Shown here: in pieces, positions 1 through 12,894 of the stretch
Layout: the number at the start of each line of letters is the position of its first letter
Position numbering within the stretch: the first letter of the stretch is position 1
NCBI GenBank assembly: GCA_026419785.1
Contig: JAODTK010002098.1
Coordinates: forward strand, 62,001 to 126,000
DNA from: Sclerodactyla briareus
Lineage: Eukaryota; Echinodermata; Holothuroidea; Dendrochirotida; Sclerodactylidae
DNA length: 64,000 nucleotides
Reading direction: 5' to 3'
Notes under the pieces: model-generated
What the model saw: only the letters and a program-made list of their open reading frames with translations
What the model was told of the DNA's origin: nothing
Database searches by the model: none
Position numbers and translations under genes: made by a program

Positions 1-610
1 ATGAAGTTTAGGGAGTGCGTTGAGTGATGCATGGGAGAAGGTTCCCCCTGAAGGTGATGAAAAGGAAATGAAAGGAAGGGTAGCGGGTTTCGTTTCCGAG
101 GCCTTTCTTGCAATGTTGGCTATGGGAGTGGGATATGGTGTTTGAGAGAAAGTGAGATGGCCATTTTGAGAAGGACAGAGAGAGCAATGGGGAGAGCAAT
201 GTGCAGCGTAACGCTCACAGTCAGAAGAAGGATGAGGGGATCTGAGGAAAGGTGCTTGGTTGGAGGAGAGCAATGGAGTGAGATGGTAGGGCATGTGCTA
301 AGACAGAGATGAAGACCATGTCATGAGGAAAAGCACATGAATTTCAAAAGTGGGGAGCAAGAAAGCGGGGACGACAAAGGATGAATGGAAGAGGACAGGT
401 GGGGAGGAGGAGGGAAAAAAACCACAGAAAGTTGGCGTGAGGAAAGGAAGACGGCAGCAATCGAGCGAGTCGAGATGAGAGATGGTTTGAGGGCGGTTGC
501 TTTGTCAGTGTAAGGTGACTACAGCCACCATTCGCATTCGGGGACAACACCGATTAAAACTGGATGAAAAAGAAATGTCGCCCACATACTTATTCGGCGA
601 TGGTCGTGCT
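1..610. other. Unrecognised, purine-rich on + strand
   Basis: G/A-rich strand asymmetry gives long minus-strand Ser/Pro/Leu-rich open frames (8-199, 344-550) of low complexity. No gene or repeat family was recognised. Confidence 0.6.
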
Positions 611-629
611 CCCCCCCCCCCCCCCCCCC
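611..629 (+). repeat. Poly-C tract (19)
   Basis: An uninterrupted run of 19 C. It is one of at least ten C or G runs of ten or more in the window. Confidence 0.9.
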
Positions 630-1879
630 ATGAAAAATGTTTCATTTGGCTTGTTTAATACAGAAATTTTGTAGGTTGATTATTCTGAAAAGGAATTACT
701 TCTGTTTAATTTATTAATTATCAGCTAAGTCATGTACATACGAGCATGAAAGTAGCTCAGGCATGGCTTTTTATTAGTTTTAGATATGATTAACTGACTG
801 CCTTCATGTGTGCACCACATGTAGGCCTACTTAGCAGTTCCTAAAGCAACCATTATCTCACACATATGTACGCAGACCCAAAGGGTATGTTGTAGTCGAT
901 TAAGTGTGCGTGAAAGCTATTCTCACAAAACGATCGGTGGAATTACAAAATTCATGCATTTTCGATCAGTATTTGGCCATAAATATACCATTCTGCAAAA
1001 TTCTGATTTTACTGCATTTCTAGAAAGTAGGAACATGATCACAGAGCTGGGAGAATGAAGTACCTGTGAGGACTCAACAAGGGAAATCTCTGGATGACAA
1101 ACTCAATGTTGAAAGTCATCTCCCAACAGAGTGATCTTCAGGGGGTCAAAGGTCCAATGTCCTCCATTTTTGGTGGCCAGTAGGTAGGAATCAGGTCCTG
1201 AGAGGGGAAAACAATCGGGACAATGACATATGCATTCTAAGGTTCCCCAGGGTTTAAATTATTAGAGATGGTAATCTTCTATCGTCATTTACGCGAAGTA
1301 GTGAGTCGGCAGAGACATGGGACATGTCACAACTATTCATTGAATTCAAACAAGATTATCTTCATAGCAAAACTTAAGGCATTAGAAAATGATCCTTTTT
1401 AACCAGGAATGCCAAAGGCAGTAATAGTGATACCTTGATGATCCTAATCAAAATAGGCACTGTAGCGACCCTGTACCCCATATAGGGACCAAAACACCAA
1501 AACATAAGCTTGATCCCACCCAGGTGGGGGGGACGGTTTCATGTTAATTCACAAGCCAGAATTGACCAAAAATATAATTTTCCATTGCTTTCAAACAATA
1601 ATGACCCCTGTTCACATAGTACTTCCCTTAAGTTCAACTTGCCTCTATGATTGGGACCCCCCCCACTCCCAATAAATTAATTCCTAGCTGCGCTCTAGCT
1701 TCTCTCACTCCTCCTAATTACCACTTTTTCCACATACCATGTCTTCCCAAAAATCACATGCTTCCAAAGAAACGTTTTCCTAATCTCCCATCCACTCGCC
1801 TTGAGTTTTGCCCTTACCACTACCCTCCCTTCAACATGCAGCCCACACACCCAATTGCCCACCACCCCTTGGCAGGTTG
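630..1879. other. AT-rich, no gene; diverged HL-2 remnant
   Basis: Apart from the module at 862, a diverged HL-2 core unit can be seen at about 1475-1625 (CATAAGCTTGATCCCACCCA, GCCAGAATTGACCAAAAATA). Nothing coding was recognised. Confidence 0.5.
862..1020 (+). repeat. Dispersed module shared with 38.6 and 51.5 kb
   Basis: AAAACGATCGGTGGAATTAC, AAATTCATGCATTTTCGATC and AGTATTTGGCCATAAA match 38650-38728 (CGATTGTGAATTACAACATT) and 51538-51608 (CGATCGTGATTAACAAAATC). The family is unnamed and its ends are not visible. Confidence 0.6.
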
Positions 1880-3060
1880 GTTGTCAGTGCCTTGGGGAAC
1901 ATGGTTAGCCTAATCAGTGCCTGGGAGATGGTTGGTTCCGTCAGTGCCAAGGGGATATGGTTGGAGGACATGGTCTGTCAGTTTGCCAGGAGGCAGTCCT
2001 GTCAATGGCAGGGAAGGCATGGTTGGTCCTGTCAGTAGTAGGATGACAGGTTGTCTGGTCAATCCAGAGGGACTGGTTGGGCTAGACAATGCCTGGAGGA
2101 CATGGTTGTCCCTGTCAGCCACGAGGGACGTGGTTGGTCCTGTCAGTGGCAGGAGGCCATGGTCCTGTTAGTGGCAGTGAAAACGTGGTTGGTCCTGTTA
2201 GTGCCAGGAGGACATGAGCGACATGGTTGTGTCCTTGTCAGTGCCAGGGGAGGTTGTGCCAGTCAGTGCCTGGAGGACATGGTTGGTCCTGTCAGTGCAT
2301 GGGATATGGTGGGTCCTGTAATTTCCAGGGGGCATGGTTGGTCCTGTCAGTGGCAGGAGGACATGAGTTCCTGCAGTGGCAGAAAAGAAATGGTGGTCCT
2401 GTAGTGCCAGGAGGACAGTGGTTGGTCGTGTCAGTGCCAGGGGGACATGGCTGGTCTGTCAGTGGGAGGAAGGGACAAGGTCTGGCAGTGGCAGGAAGAC
2501 CATGGTTGGTCTGTTGCGATAGGAGGGACAGGTTGGTCCCGTCAGTTCCAGGGGGACACAGTTGGGCCAGTCAGTGCCTGGAGAACATGTTGGTCTGTCA
2601 GTGCCTGGAATATGTTGGTCCTGTCAGTGCCAGGGGGACATGTTTGGCCTGGGACCAGGGGGACCTGGTGACCCTGTCAGTGGTCAAGGAGGACCTAGGT
2701 GGGTGTCTGTCAGTGGCCAGGAGGACATGGTCCCGTCAGTGGCAGGAATACATGTTGGTCCTAGCAGTGTCAGGAGGGCATGATGGTCCGCAGTGCCAGT
2801 GGCATGGTTTTCCTAGTCAGGGCTGGGGGAATGGTTGGTAACATCAGTGATTATGGAACGTGGTTGGTCCTGTTAGTGTCAGAATGACATGGTTGGTCCT
2901 ATTATGTGCCTGGAGGAAATGGTGGTCACTGTCAGGTCATGGTGGGTTCTGTCAGTGTCAGTAGGACCTGGTTGACCTCGTCGTGCTGCGGTACCAGATG
3001 GTCCTGTAAGTGCTTGTAGTTGGTCCTGCATTGACTGGGTTATATGGGGTCCTTGTCGAT
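1880..3060 (+). repeat. 29-30 bp minisatellite (GGTTGGTCCTGTCAGTGCCA)
   Basis: About 35-40 diverged copies of a 29-30 bp unit with consensus near CATGGTTGGTCCTGTCAGTG CCAGGAGGA run through this interval. Because the unit is close to 30 bp, stop codons are rare in every frame. That gives a 204-residue open frame at 2227-2841 (recurrent SVPGGHGWS motif), the longest of the window, and others on both strands. No splice or start context supports translation; it is treated as non-coding. Confidence 0.9.
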
Positions 3061-3574
3061 GATTGTGAGCAAAGGTTTACCAGGAATAGTTATCTCTTTT
3101 TCAGAAAGGTCAGTGTCCGGATGGTGGTTTTACTGACTCTCCATTACAAGTGAGCTAATGATGGTGCTACAATTCTATCCACAGCATCTTCCAGAACGCT
3201 GCATCGTGTGTTCCAGGGGTGGTGGCTGGTCACAATAAAAGCATTGTGCTGCCAATAGCCCGGGACAAAGAAATGAAATTGTTAACACCTCATATCATTA
3301 TATTGTGTTCTAATTGAAATAGGTTAGATGGTATGGGCTCCCCTTGGGATTCAAGTGGTCACAGTGGCCAAAACAATCACAACTCACAGTACAGATTTTC
3401 TCAAGTTCAATATGGGTCAGTCATGTTCATATCCAAAGTAGAGACATGAAGGAGAAGAAGAAAATGTGTGATTAGATCAAGAGTAGGTCCAAATGTCATG
3501 GCTTCTGTGGTCGTTATCCTAAACGGACCCTAGCCATATTCAACCTTAAGCTGGCTGAACACTGGTGTATACAG
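3061..3574. other. No feature recognised
   Basis: Sequence without visible repeats, splice-bounded frames or known motifs. Confidence 0.5.
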
Positions 3575-3985
3575 TGGTCAATGATATTAATGTGGTACTG
3601 TCTTCATTAGCTGTACGGAATAATCAGTTCCGCAACTGATTGTGGGTCACTTGTGGTGGGGGAAACTAGTTAAATACGCAGCGTATGAAAACATTTGGAG
3701 TTAGGCACTCGATATGTACCACTAGTATGATAATATTATGTGATGATTTTTATTATCAGAGTAAGGGGAATAACCATAGTTCCCCGCAACTAGATTGTGA
3801 GTCACTGGTTGTGGGGGACACTAGTAAATAAAAGCAGTGATGCAAAACATTTGGAGTTAGGCACTCTATATGTACACTGGTTTGTAATATTAATGTGATA
3901 CTGATATCCACTGATGGAAAGGAATGTAGTTCACCACAACTAGATTGTGGGTCCTTGGTTGGTGGGGGACACGAGTTAAATAATG
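3575..3985 (+). repeat. ~150-bp tandem repeat, about 2.7 copies
   Basis: Units start near 3628, 3780 and 3929 with TTCC/CGCAACT-GATTGTG, followed by GTGGGGGA-ACTAGT, AAAACATTTGGAGTTAGGCA and TAATATTAATGTGATACTG. Copies differ by scattered substitutions and indels. Confidence 0.85.
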
Positions 3986-5534
3986 GAGATGGTAAAAAAT
4001 GAGGAATCTCCTCGGAACACAGCGAAACTTAAGCTCCATCCCTGCAAGATCTGGAGTCCCGCTGCTCCTTTCCTGGATTCTGTGGGGGCTTCTGTGCATG
4101 CGTTCCTTACACAGGCTGGCCTTTCGTGCTTTTCAGTCAGCATTCCTCAGTGGAGTGACCAATCTTTCCAGTCCTGACACTGGCACACAGTTGCCAACTG
4201 CGGATGGTTTGTCAGACACTTCTCACACACTTGTCCAAACGTGACCATTGAGGAAAATAGTGGGAGCTGTAGGATTCGACAGTTGTTAATCCAAACCCTT
4301 CCGGGGAAACAGAATGAAAATACCCAATATACAACTATCAATTGTAGGGATGAGACCATTTACTTGAATGGATCCTGCCTGCAATTTCCAAATCCAAGGT
4401 GCCCCTATATGCCGCAAGAGTGAGGTGTAAATAGAGCGGTGAATTTGTGATAGCTTGTTGATAAAAAATCTCTAGTGCTACACGCATGAAACCCCCAACC
4501 CCTCGGGAAGGGACGACAAGGGAAAGGGAGAGGAAAAAACTCAAGGGAGGAAGGTGGAGGGGACAGGCGAGGGCAGTAGACACAAAATTGAAGTCAAGGC
4601 AGAGACTACACTAACAGGGGAGGCAGGGCTTGTACAAAGTCAATGATGGGTTATATAGGAACATATAGAAGCGAAGCATTGAAACAAGCCTATGCGATGC
4701 GGCCCGCAAGCGCAAGGAGAACAGGACGATATGACTATAAAGCCACGTGTGAAACAAGAAGGATGCTCCTAATGGATAACTTCTTGATGCCTTTAAGTCA
4801 TGTATCGCCAAAATTTAATATAGCCAAGAAACCCAATTAGGACTGTAAGCCTGGCAAAACGGGAGGGTGATGGAGTGGCCAATCCGGATTCCTGTTACTT
4901 CCAGATACGAGCATTGGAGTGGGGCACAGGGTCCAATAGGGTAATTTGAATAAGTGAAATAATTCGGGTGGGTGTTTACACCACTATTCAATCGTAAAAC
5001 ATGTTCACCAAACTAGCGTCCTTACATTGTAAAATGAGGCATTGATGTAGTCCGAGTGCTCCATTCCTGCTTGCCCAGTGATGGTTACGCGACCTCTCTC
5101 CACTGTGAACAAGAAAAAAGTTAGCGCGGTCTATTAATGTGAGGATCAGAGGCCTAATAATACTTATGGTGTCACGTACACCTGACCAGACACTCACACC
5201 TGTGGAAAAAAATGTAGACTTTAACCATTTTCTTTGCATAGATGACAATGCTTAACAGCAATATTGACATAGAACATGCCATCACATAATCCTCTCCCTT
5301 AGGTTCAATGGTGCTGAAATTAATATATTTTTTTTCAAATTGTGGTTGCCATGTTTCACAACTGAAATTGGCCAAAATGTCGGAAGACCCCAGTTATGGC
5401 AATTTTTAACCAAGGCTACCTACCATATTCCACCACTATGTTGGCGTACACCCACCTACGAGAGCGGGTAGGGAATATTCTTGTAGCTGGGAGCTGGCCA
5501 CCACGCCATTTCCATTTATGGTGATGGAACAGTA
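3986..5534. other. No gene recognised
   Basis: Overlapping short frames on both strands at 3990-4600 have no family motif. A Cys-containing minus-strand frame near 4200 was considered as a zinc finger and rejected. The remainder is unremarkable. Confidence 0.5.
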
Positions 5535-5770
5535 CAGAGGAACGAGGCGATGGCCTGGTTGCGCGATCCGTGCACTTCTGATGGTCACCCATGCAACAAT
5601 TACAAGGCATTCCATGTGTCGCTTAAGATTCGTTATTAGCATTTAACAGAAACAGCCTACTAATCAATTACCAATTTCAAATTCGAAAGGACTGATTATG
5701 GACAAGGTCTACTAAAGGAGTAAAAGTTTGGTGGAAAAGTAACTAAAATTGTCTAAATATGAAAATGTAG
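5535..5770 (+). repeat. HL-3 5' module
   Basis: GAACGAGGCGATGGCCTGGT, GGTCACCCATGCAACAATTA, GGCATTCCATGTGTCGCTTA and CACTAAAGGAG-like words align with 60130-60390. The GGCGATCGCC palindrome is changed to GGCGATGGCC. No core follows. Confidence 0.6.
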
Positions 5771-6730
5771 GCAATTTACCAAGTTCGCGAAAATCTTGGA
5801 CACTTGGCCATGAGGGGAAGAAGTTCTCGCTTGCCCCAGTTGGAATGGGCCTATCTGGCACTGAGGAACATCTTGATATAACATCATTCTTTATATGGAA
5901 ATGGGCTCATCTTGTTATTGACAGTAATGATTGGAGGTAATTATTAGCTGCTGGTTGCAAAATATCGATAAATACAATTTCCAAATGCTACCATGAAAGA
6001 GTTGCATGGCATTTCAAACTAATTTTGGCCTCTCTGCCATATAGCTTGATTTGCTCAAGCACAGTGCATGAACATCAGTTCAGAAATTGCATGACAAAGC
6101 TAGGCTAGTTCATACTAGAAAGGCTGCAGTGGGAAAAATATCAACTTCAGATAATGTATACAGTGCGAAACTAAACTACTTACTTGTACCTGCCCCCCTA
6201 AGGGTTTCTTGATTTTTTCGTGTCAAATTGTCAGATTTAGCGACATTGAACAACTGTGGGCGCAAGTTGACTACTCAATAGTCTGGGCCAACGACAAACT
6301 TGTGCTTTGGTCTGGGGCGAAAAGTAATTTCTATATGCCCTTGTTGCCCGAACACCTGTCGTAGTCCAGTGAATAATATGTGATGTTGATACCTGTGTGA
6401 CTTACTTGGCTAATCAACAGAATATCAAATCACCTGACCAACAGCTGTAATAAAAACCGAGTGGCTGATGCAGTTGGTGGCTGGCACAGTAGAGGTACAA
6501 ATCCTGGAGGGATCATACCATAGACTGAGGGAATGAACCTGTGTCTTTTCACTGGGCACTAGAAATGGGGGGGAGCAGATAAAAAAGAGGGGTAGGCGAA
6601 GCCAGTTCAGGTTGTGAGCAAGCATGACTCACCATACACAGCTCACGGGTAAAGGGGGGGGGGGCAAAATCATTCTCTCCATAGCTGCTATCATTCAGCC
6701 AAGTTGAAACTGGCTGCTATTCAAAAAGGG
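5771..6730. other. No gene recognised; 11-bp G run
   Basis: Single-copy-looking sequence with a G run at 6654-6664. Nothing coding was seen. Confidence 0.5.
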
Positions 6731-6959
6731 TGCTGAGCCAAACCACACAAATGTACCAAGACGACTGTACAATGATGGTTAAGATGTCAAGAGATGAGGC
6801 CAAAGAACGGAGTTCGAACAATGGTCTTTGTGCACGTAATGACTGCGACTTTGACCGGTATATGGCCAAAGATGTATAGCAGTCAATAACCATGTCACAT
6901 GAGGGACCCCAGCACCCACACTGGGCCTTGCGACCTGAATCCCTGGAGGTATGGCCATC

Positions 6960-7006
<47 letters not shown>

Positions 7007-7095
7007 ACCATCATTATGACCGGAATGTCCAGCAATGTGCGATGGAATTTGTGAGAGTTGCAAGATTTTGCAGTGTTTCAAATAATGGGTCCTGA
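6731..7095 (+). mobile_element. HL-1 5'-end fragment with poly-C tract
   Basis: The segment begins with GAGCCAAACCACACAAATGT and ACCAAGACGACTGTACAAT, the HL-1 5' signature, and continues with the first core unit (GGCCAAAGATGTATAGCAGTC). A run of 45 C (6961-7005) interrupts it, after which a GGGCCC-type core (ACCATCATTATGACCGGAAT) resumes and soon ends. No 3' hairpin is present, so this copy is truncated. Confidence 0.7.
6961..7005 (+). repeat. Poly-C tract (45)
   Basis: An uninterrupted run of 45 C inside an HL-1 copy, the longest pure run in the window. Confidence 0.9.
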
Positions 7096-7099
7096 GTTT

Positions 7100-8060
7100 T
7101 CTCACTTTTTCTCAAACAATGACTCCCAGTCCACACATAAGCAACAGGGCATATTCAAGACGAAACATTGCCGACTCCCTCGACCTCTAAAGAATGAGGA
7201 TCATGTACTCAATATAGGGAAATTCACACCAAGTATTGATTTGACACACATGTGGGGTCAAGTTATCATGTCACAGCCAAAAGTGACACAAGCATCACAC
7301 CAAATGCACAAACTGTCATGACAGCCTAGAGTTCTTTGATGTTTCAGAATTCAAACAAGGTGACTGCCATAAGCATCTCGTTTTTAGTCGTGTGATCAGT
7401 AGAATCTGTTTTAAGTCACTACTAGAAAACAATCCGGGAGGTATTCAACAAGAGGTATAGACACTACGCAGCCAAGGCATGCCAACAAAGGGAGACAATT
7501 ATGCCGTTCTGATTTATGGGCTTTCATCACCTAGAACAGCCAAAGGTTGAGTGGATCACTTGAACTGCTCTGATGTGATCAAGCTGAGCACGTCGATTTA
7601 ATGTGATTACAAAATTTACATATTCTGACCACACAGGGACCTTCCCCCAAACAAAACCGTCATTAACCCATTATGGGGAACCTACATATCAAGGCTGGAG
7701 CATACATCCAGGGGGGTTCAATTATAGTTAAACAAGCTAAAATTGCCCAAAATCAGTTTTCTACAAATATAGCTGTGTACACACTAAAAACCAAAGGGTT
7801 CACAGCTCCCTGCATGAAGGCTGCACACTAAAATACAACTTAACAGGAAAAAAACATATTTTGAACTTCATGAAACTTAGATGGCCTTTGACCTGGCTTC
7901 ATAAACGATAGTGATCATAATCTTCTTATGAAAACTGCATACAAGTATGAACCACCATCGAGGTGGGGTTGAGTGATCTTGTTAACAAGGTAGGGATCAT
8001 TCAAGCACATACACTATCAAGAACCTCATTGAATCCGTGACTGATCCTAAACTTCATGAG
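7100..8060 (+). repeat. Diverged HL-2 core units and 5' fragment
   Basis: Weak HL-2 core words occur at 7195-7310 (ATCATGTACTCAATATAGGG, TGTGGGGTCAAGTTATCATG). A second fragment starts near 7536 with CAGCCAAAGGTTGAGTGGAT and continues through ATTATGGGGAACCTACATAT and CGAGGTGGGGTTGAGTGAT (7962). Both are too diverged to define element ends. Confidence 0.5.
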
Positions 8061-8171
8061 CCTAGGGCATTGTCACCATTAACCAATCTGTCATGTTGAC
8101 AACATTCACTATCTTTGACCTCTATTGACCTTTGTTATGAAATAAAATAAAATATTAGAGTAAATATATAT

Positions 8172-10848
8172 AAACAAGAGCACAAATGTACCAAGACGAA
8201 TGTACAATATACATTGGTAAATGTCAGATTCATGAGGCCAAGAAGGCAGTTTCAAGCAATGCCCTACTGTGCCTTTGACAATGATCCTCATATGGCCAAA
8301 TGTGTCTTAGCAGTCATTAACATGCTACTGTAGTTAGTCACATCCACGAAGAATGCCCATCCGGCCAATTGAGAGAGAAAAGGGCTATTTTACACAAGTC
8401 TATTGCCCCCCTTTAATAACCTCTGACCTTGACCTTCACGAATCACAAAAGTCCATGAACATTGGGTCCAAGTTCGGTCAACATCAAGAATGACTGTTTT
8501 GCTTCTTTTCCACATTGTTACGTGCTTTAATAATTCTAATGACACTATATGATGTTGTTACCAAATCTCAAACAAGGTGAAAAGAGCACTTCCATCCAAC
8601 GACATTATGACACAGTTTCATAAGAAAATCTAATGTACTTTGTAGGAGTACATTTCGAAATTTTCTACATAATGGCCTTTATTGCCCCTTGACCTTCACA
8701 AGGTCACACAATGAGTCTCATGGTCGAGAACAATGTGTTCAAGTTTGGTCGACATTTGTCACAGAATGACAGTTTGGGGGCCCAAAAGGCAATTGTTACC
8801 CACGGGATAGAGTGGATAGGCTGGTAAGGGCCGGTGGGGGTTGGACCAGCAAATCCAATAGCCAATAGGTATAACAATTCCATCATTATGATCAAGCAAT
8901 CACACTGAAAAAAAAACAGGAAAGGAGAAACATTTTGCGTGATTGCACGTTGGAATGGGCCCCCTGGCCCAAAGTCCAAAATTCCTGAGAGCCCTGATAG
9001 TACGGCTACGTGACCCTCATTATGACCGAACATCAGCACGATGTGACATCCATCAAAATTTCTGTGACCATATGCATGATTAACATTGGTGGGCCCCTAG
9101 GGCCCAATTGGGCTTCAGCCAGAAGTTCGCAAATACTCCCAATGGACCACTAACCAAGAGCATTAAATGTAACTTTAAAGGAAATCAATTAGTTACTTGT
9201 GGAAGGAGATGCCTTTCAAGTACAATGTGTTGGAAATCCATGAAATGGGCCCTCGGGCCCAAGTGGGATCATGTCAAAAATTGCTGAACACCCCATCATT
9301 ACGAGAAAGCAGTACTTGCACCAAAAATTGTAAGAGGAAAAGCATTTTGCGTAAATCCAGATGGGGGCCATCAGGCCCACACTAGGCCTGGGTTCTGAAA
9401 AATTGTTTTTTTCCCATTGCGGCCACCCTGAAGGTATGGCGTTAGACTATCATTATGACCAAAAACTAAAAGATTTTTAGGAAATACAAGATTTGACAGT
9501 ATTTCATATAATGGGCCATAGGGCCCAAATTGGGCTCTGGGCCCAAAATTCCTGTTACAACTCCAATGGCCCTCTACCTAAGGATCATACATACATGTCA
9601 CTTTGAAGAGAATCAATTAATTGTTGGGAGGAGAGCGTTTCAATCACCATTGTGTGAAATATCATGAATGGGCCCTCGGGCCCAAGTGGGATCATGTCAA
9701 AAATTGCTGAACACCCCATCATTACGACCGAAATGTTCAGTACTGTGCACCCAAAACTTGTAAGAGGGGAAAAGCATTTTGTAAAATCCACATGGTGGGC
9801 CCTAGGCCCACACTAGGCCTTGGGTTTTGAAACCCTGGCACCCTGGCAAGGTTATGGCATTAGACTATCATTATGACCAAACAACTAGATTTGTAGAAAT
9901 ACAAGATTTGACAGTATTTCATATAATGGGCCATAGGGCCCAAATTGGGCTCTGGGCCCAAAATTCCTGTTACAACTCCAATGGCCCTCTACCTAAGGAT
10001 CATTACATGTAACTTTGAAGAAATCAATGAAGCTGGTGTGGCGAGGGATGCATTTCAGCACCATTGTGTGAAATATCATGAAATGGGCCCTCGGGCCCAA
10101 GTTGGACCTGTAATGAAAAATCCTGAACACCCAAAAAGGTACGCTTTCTATTAGACCATCATTATGACCCAACATCAGCACTATACAAACAAATTTTTAG
10201 GAGATACAAGGATTTTGCATTATTTTACATATGGGCCCTTTGGCCTGGAAACTGGGCCCTAGTCCCAAAATTCCTGAACACCCCAATGGCCCTCTACCCA
10301 AGGAACATTCCGGTAACTTTTAAGAAAATAATTGAAGCTTGTAGGAGGAATGCAATCCAAGTACCATTTTGTGGAAATTTTAAAATGGGCTCTCGGGCCC
10401 AATGGACCTGGCCCAACAATTACTGACACCCCGAAGGTACAGCTATTAGACACCATTATGACTGAACATCATCACGGTGCACCAAAATTTGTAGAGAAGT
10501 AGCGTTTTGCAGTTGGCTCCCACTATTGGCCCATGGGGCCCCTTTAAGTGCCTTGTGACCTTGACCTTCAGGTTGTCAACGATGACCCCTCAGTCAATAA
10601 ACTGTGACCAAGTCTGTGATCGAAATTCATCAAAGAACGAACATTTTTTGGGCCCCCAATTCAAGTTTACAGACTGGATGGATGGATGGATGATGGATGG
10701 ATGGGATGGCTGGATGGATGGATGCTAGATCAGATAGATTGATCGTAGATCAAGATAGATAGAAGAAGTAGTAGATAGATAGCTAGATAGATAGAGTGAC
10801 ATGGGCATCACAATGCTCACAACCAGCATAGCTGGTTGAGCTAATAAA
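8172..10848 (+). mobile_element. HL-1 element, long copy (Helentron/HINE-like)
   Basis: The copy starts with the HL-1 5' signature (CACAAATGTACCAAGACGAA TGTACA) and continues through core units containing TGACCTTGACCTTCAC. From about 8750 to 10550 comes a second tandem core rich in GGGCCC, including CCCTCGGGCCCAAGTGGGA at 9668, 10086 and 50655-type positions. It ends in a GGAT/GATA simple-sequence stretch (10676-10800) and a terminal hairpin with arms CAACCAG and CTGGTTG inside AGCT flanks (10813-10845). No protein is encoded. Complete shorter copies at 24.8 and 26.2 kb show the same two ends, which fixes the boundaries. Confidence 0.65.
9480..10450 (+). repeat. GGGCCC-rich tandem core repeat inside HL-1
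   Basis: The segment with ATTTGACAGTATTTCATATA, ATGGGCCATAGGGCCC and CAAAATTCCTGTTACAACTC occurs at about 9493 and again at about 9905. The companion segment with GGGCCCTCGGGCCCAAGT occurs near 9250, 9670, 10085 and 10394. The long period is about 410 bp, with two related halves per unit. The palindromic GGGCCC words make each unit rich in potential stem-loops. Confidence 0.75.
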
Positions 10849-12894
10849 AATCTAACTCACTGTAGACTCACATCCATGTCTGAGCCACTCTCATTCAGGT
10901 GGGTCAAGTAACATGTCAAATACCACAAAATTTTGTTTGAAATAGAAATTTTCTATTATAAATTCTCTATTCTCACACAAACAACCCTAACCACCCAGAC
11001 ACGGACTTGCATTCTTGGATCAGCGAATATCAATTTGTCCATTTTGTCCGTACTAAAATCACCCCCGATCCACACCAAAAAAATATAGGGTTTTTGACTC
11101 GCAAAGGGAAAGGGGGCTGCATACTAAATTTCTGCTTCGGGACTTACAGGAATTTTAGGTGTTGGCTTCTTGTAAACACAGAGGACATTGACCCGAAACA
11201 ATAGAGGATCATATAAATATTATTGGAGGAACCACATACAGGTATGTACATGATCAGAACTCAAATTGTTGGTTGTCTCATTGTCAAGGACAACCAGCAT
11301 TTGAACCGTTTTTAACCTTTTTGTCTGATTGAGACTGTGCTTTTATAGAGACAGAGGTCAAGAAGGTGACAAAAAAAAAAAAAAACATGTGTTGTTTCTT
11401 TAGGGGCCTGCGATTCTATTACAGGGAAAGGAATACAGAAATGCTCCATTATTCTCCTTCAATGACCTTCGCTCCCAAATTACTGACAACCTTACAGCTA
11501 GCACTAGTTTTTGAAACATACTGACTAGGTATCATAACAAGGTGATCGCCCCCAGTGTTCTTGCCTGGTTGTGCGATCAGCGTTTACTTCTGTTAGTCAC
11601 CATGCAAACATGACCAAGGCCTTAAGTGTGTCGCTCACAGCGATCCACAGCAAATGCTGGGGGGGCTAATAACCCATGCACGGTAGATGTGTACTTGGTT
11701 CCTGGAACAAATTTTCTCAGCCCATAAAAGCAAAGATTACAGGCTGGGGATGGATGGATAGATAGATAAATTGGAAGTAGTAGAGGTAGGATAAATTACA
11801 AGCCCATGAGGAATGATAGCAGGACAGTGACTTACCAGGTAGTCACCTGGGAACTCCTGTTTTTTGACTATTCAATGGTTTACGGGCTCGATGAAACTGG
11901 TAGAGCGTGAATCTTTGCAGGTAATTGCTGAGAAATGGAGAGAAGGACTGATAGCAATATATCAAAAACACTTAACGATGTATGATGACAACTCAGGTGG
12001 AGGAACACCAGGGAGCAGGTGACTGGGGAGGGGAAGAGACTTGTGCACGTGGCCAGTTAATCCTGCGTAAACAGTTAAGTCCCTTGCTATTGTGACTTTG
12101 TTACCTCACAGCTCCAATGTCCCCATTGGACAGATGTGGGTGATGTGGGGGTCATGGAACCATCTCAAACAAAAATGGATTTGCTCATATCCCTATAATC
12201 ATAGGTGTCATAGTTGTGGGAAGTAGGCTGCGGACATCTTTCAATGATTCATAAAATGCCATCAAGTTTTCAGGAATTGCATAATTTGACCTCTGGGGAC
12301 TTCAAAATGTGTTCCTTCTGTCTGGACCCAATATAGGTTTCATTCAAATCAACAAGTTGGACTCGGATTCGGATGATCTCAAAATAACCTCCACTTTTGT
12401 TGTGTTCAAATCCACCAAGTTGTGTGAAAAAAAAAATTTCTAATGACCTGAAAATTACTCGCCACTTCTTGTAGTTTTCTGTAGTTTGCTGTCCACCCGT
12501 TTCATTCAAATTCTGATGAACAAGAGTGCTGATGGCACGGAAGCTCACTTATCATAGCTATAAGTTCAAATGTAATGTTATTAGCATCACTACAGAAATT
12601 GACCCATGGACGAACCTGTGACCTCAGTCATGATACTGACCATTTTTCCTGATAATTCCAATAAAATTTTGTAGGAAGAGAAGTGGCTTGGCCATTAAGC
12701 AAAATTGCTGAACATGAACACTACAAGACCTTTGACCTAAAATTCCTGATCACCCATATATCCTTGGTTATATTTTAATACTATCATTCCATACTAAATC
12801 TGTGAAGTAATTTGTTCACATTACCCTCAAATAACTATTCTGGCCAAAATGACAACTAGAGAAATTAGTTTACCATTTCGGAAAAATATTGCTA
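10849..12894. other. Mixed repeat remnants, no gene
   Basis: HL-2-like words occur at 10860-11110 (CACATCCATGTCTGAGCCAC, ATCACCCCCGATCCACACC). The HL-3 5' fragment at 11525 and a GGAT/GATA patch at 11747-11770 follow. The rest holds diverged repeat-like sequence without recognisable ends. Confidence 0.45.
11525..11650 (+). repeat. HL-3 5' module fragment
   Basis: AACAAGGTGATCGCCCCCAG, GGTTGTGCGATCAGCG and TAGTCACCATGCAAACATGA match the start of the HL-3 copy at 60130. The match stops after about 110 bp. Confidence 0.6.

Noticed and set aside
2227..2841. 204-residue plus-strand open frame as a protein gene
   Set aside because: It is made wholly of the 29-30 bp minisatellite; frames on both strands are equally open and no start or splice context supports it.
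4147..4359. Minus-strand Cys-rich frame as a zinc finger
   Set aside because: The Cys and His spacing (CEKC...CQCQ) does not fit the C2H2 pattern and no second finger follows.
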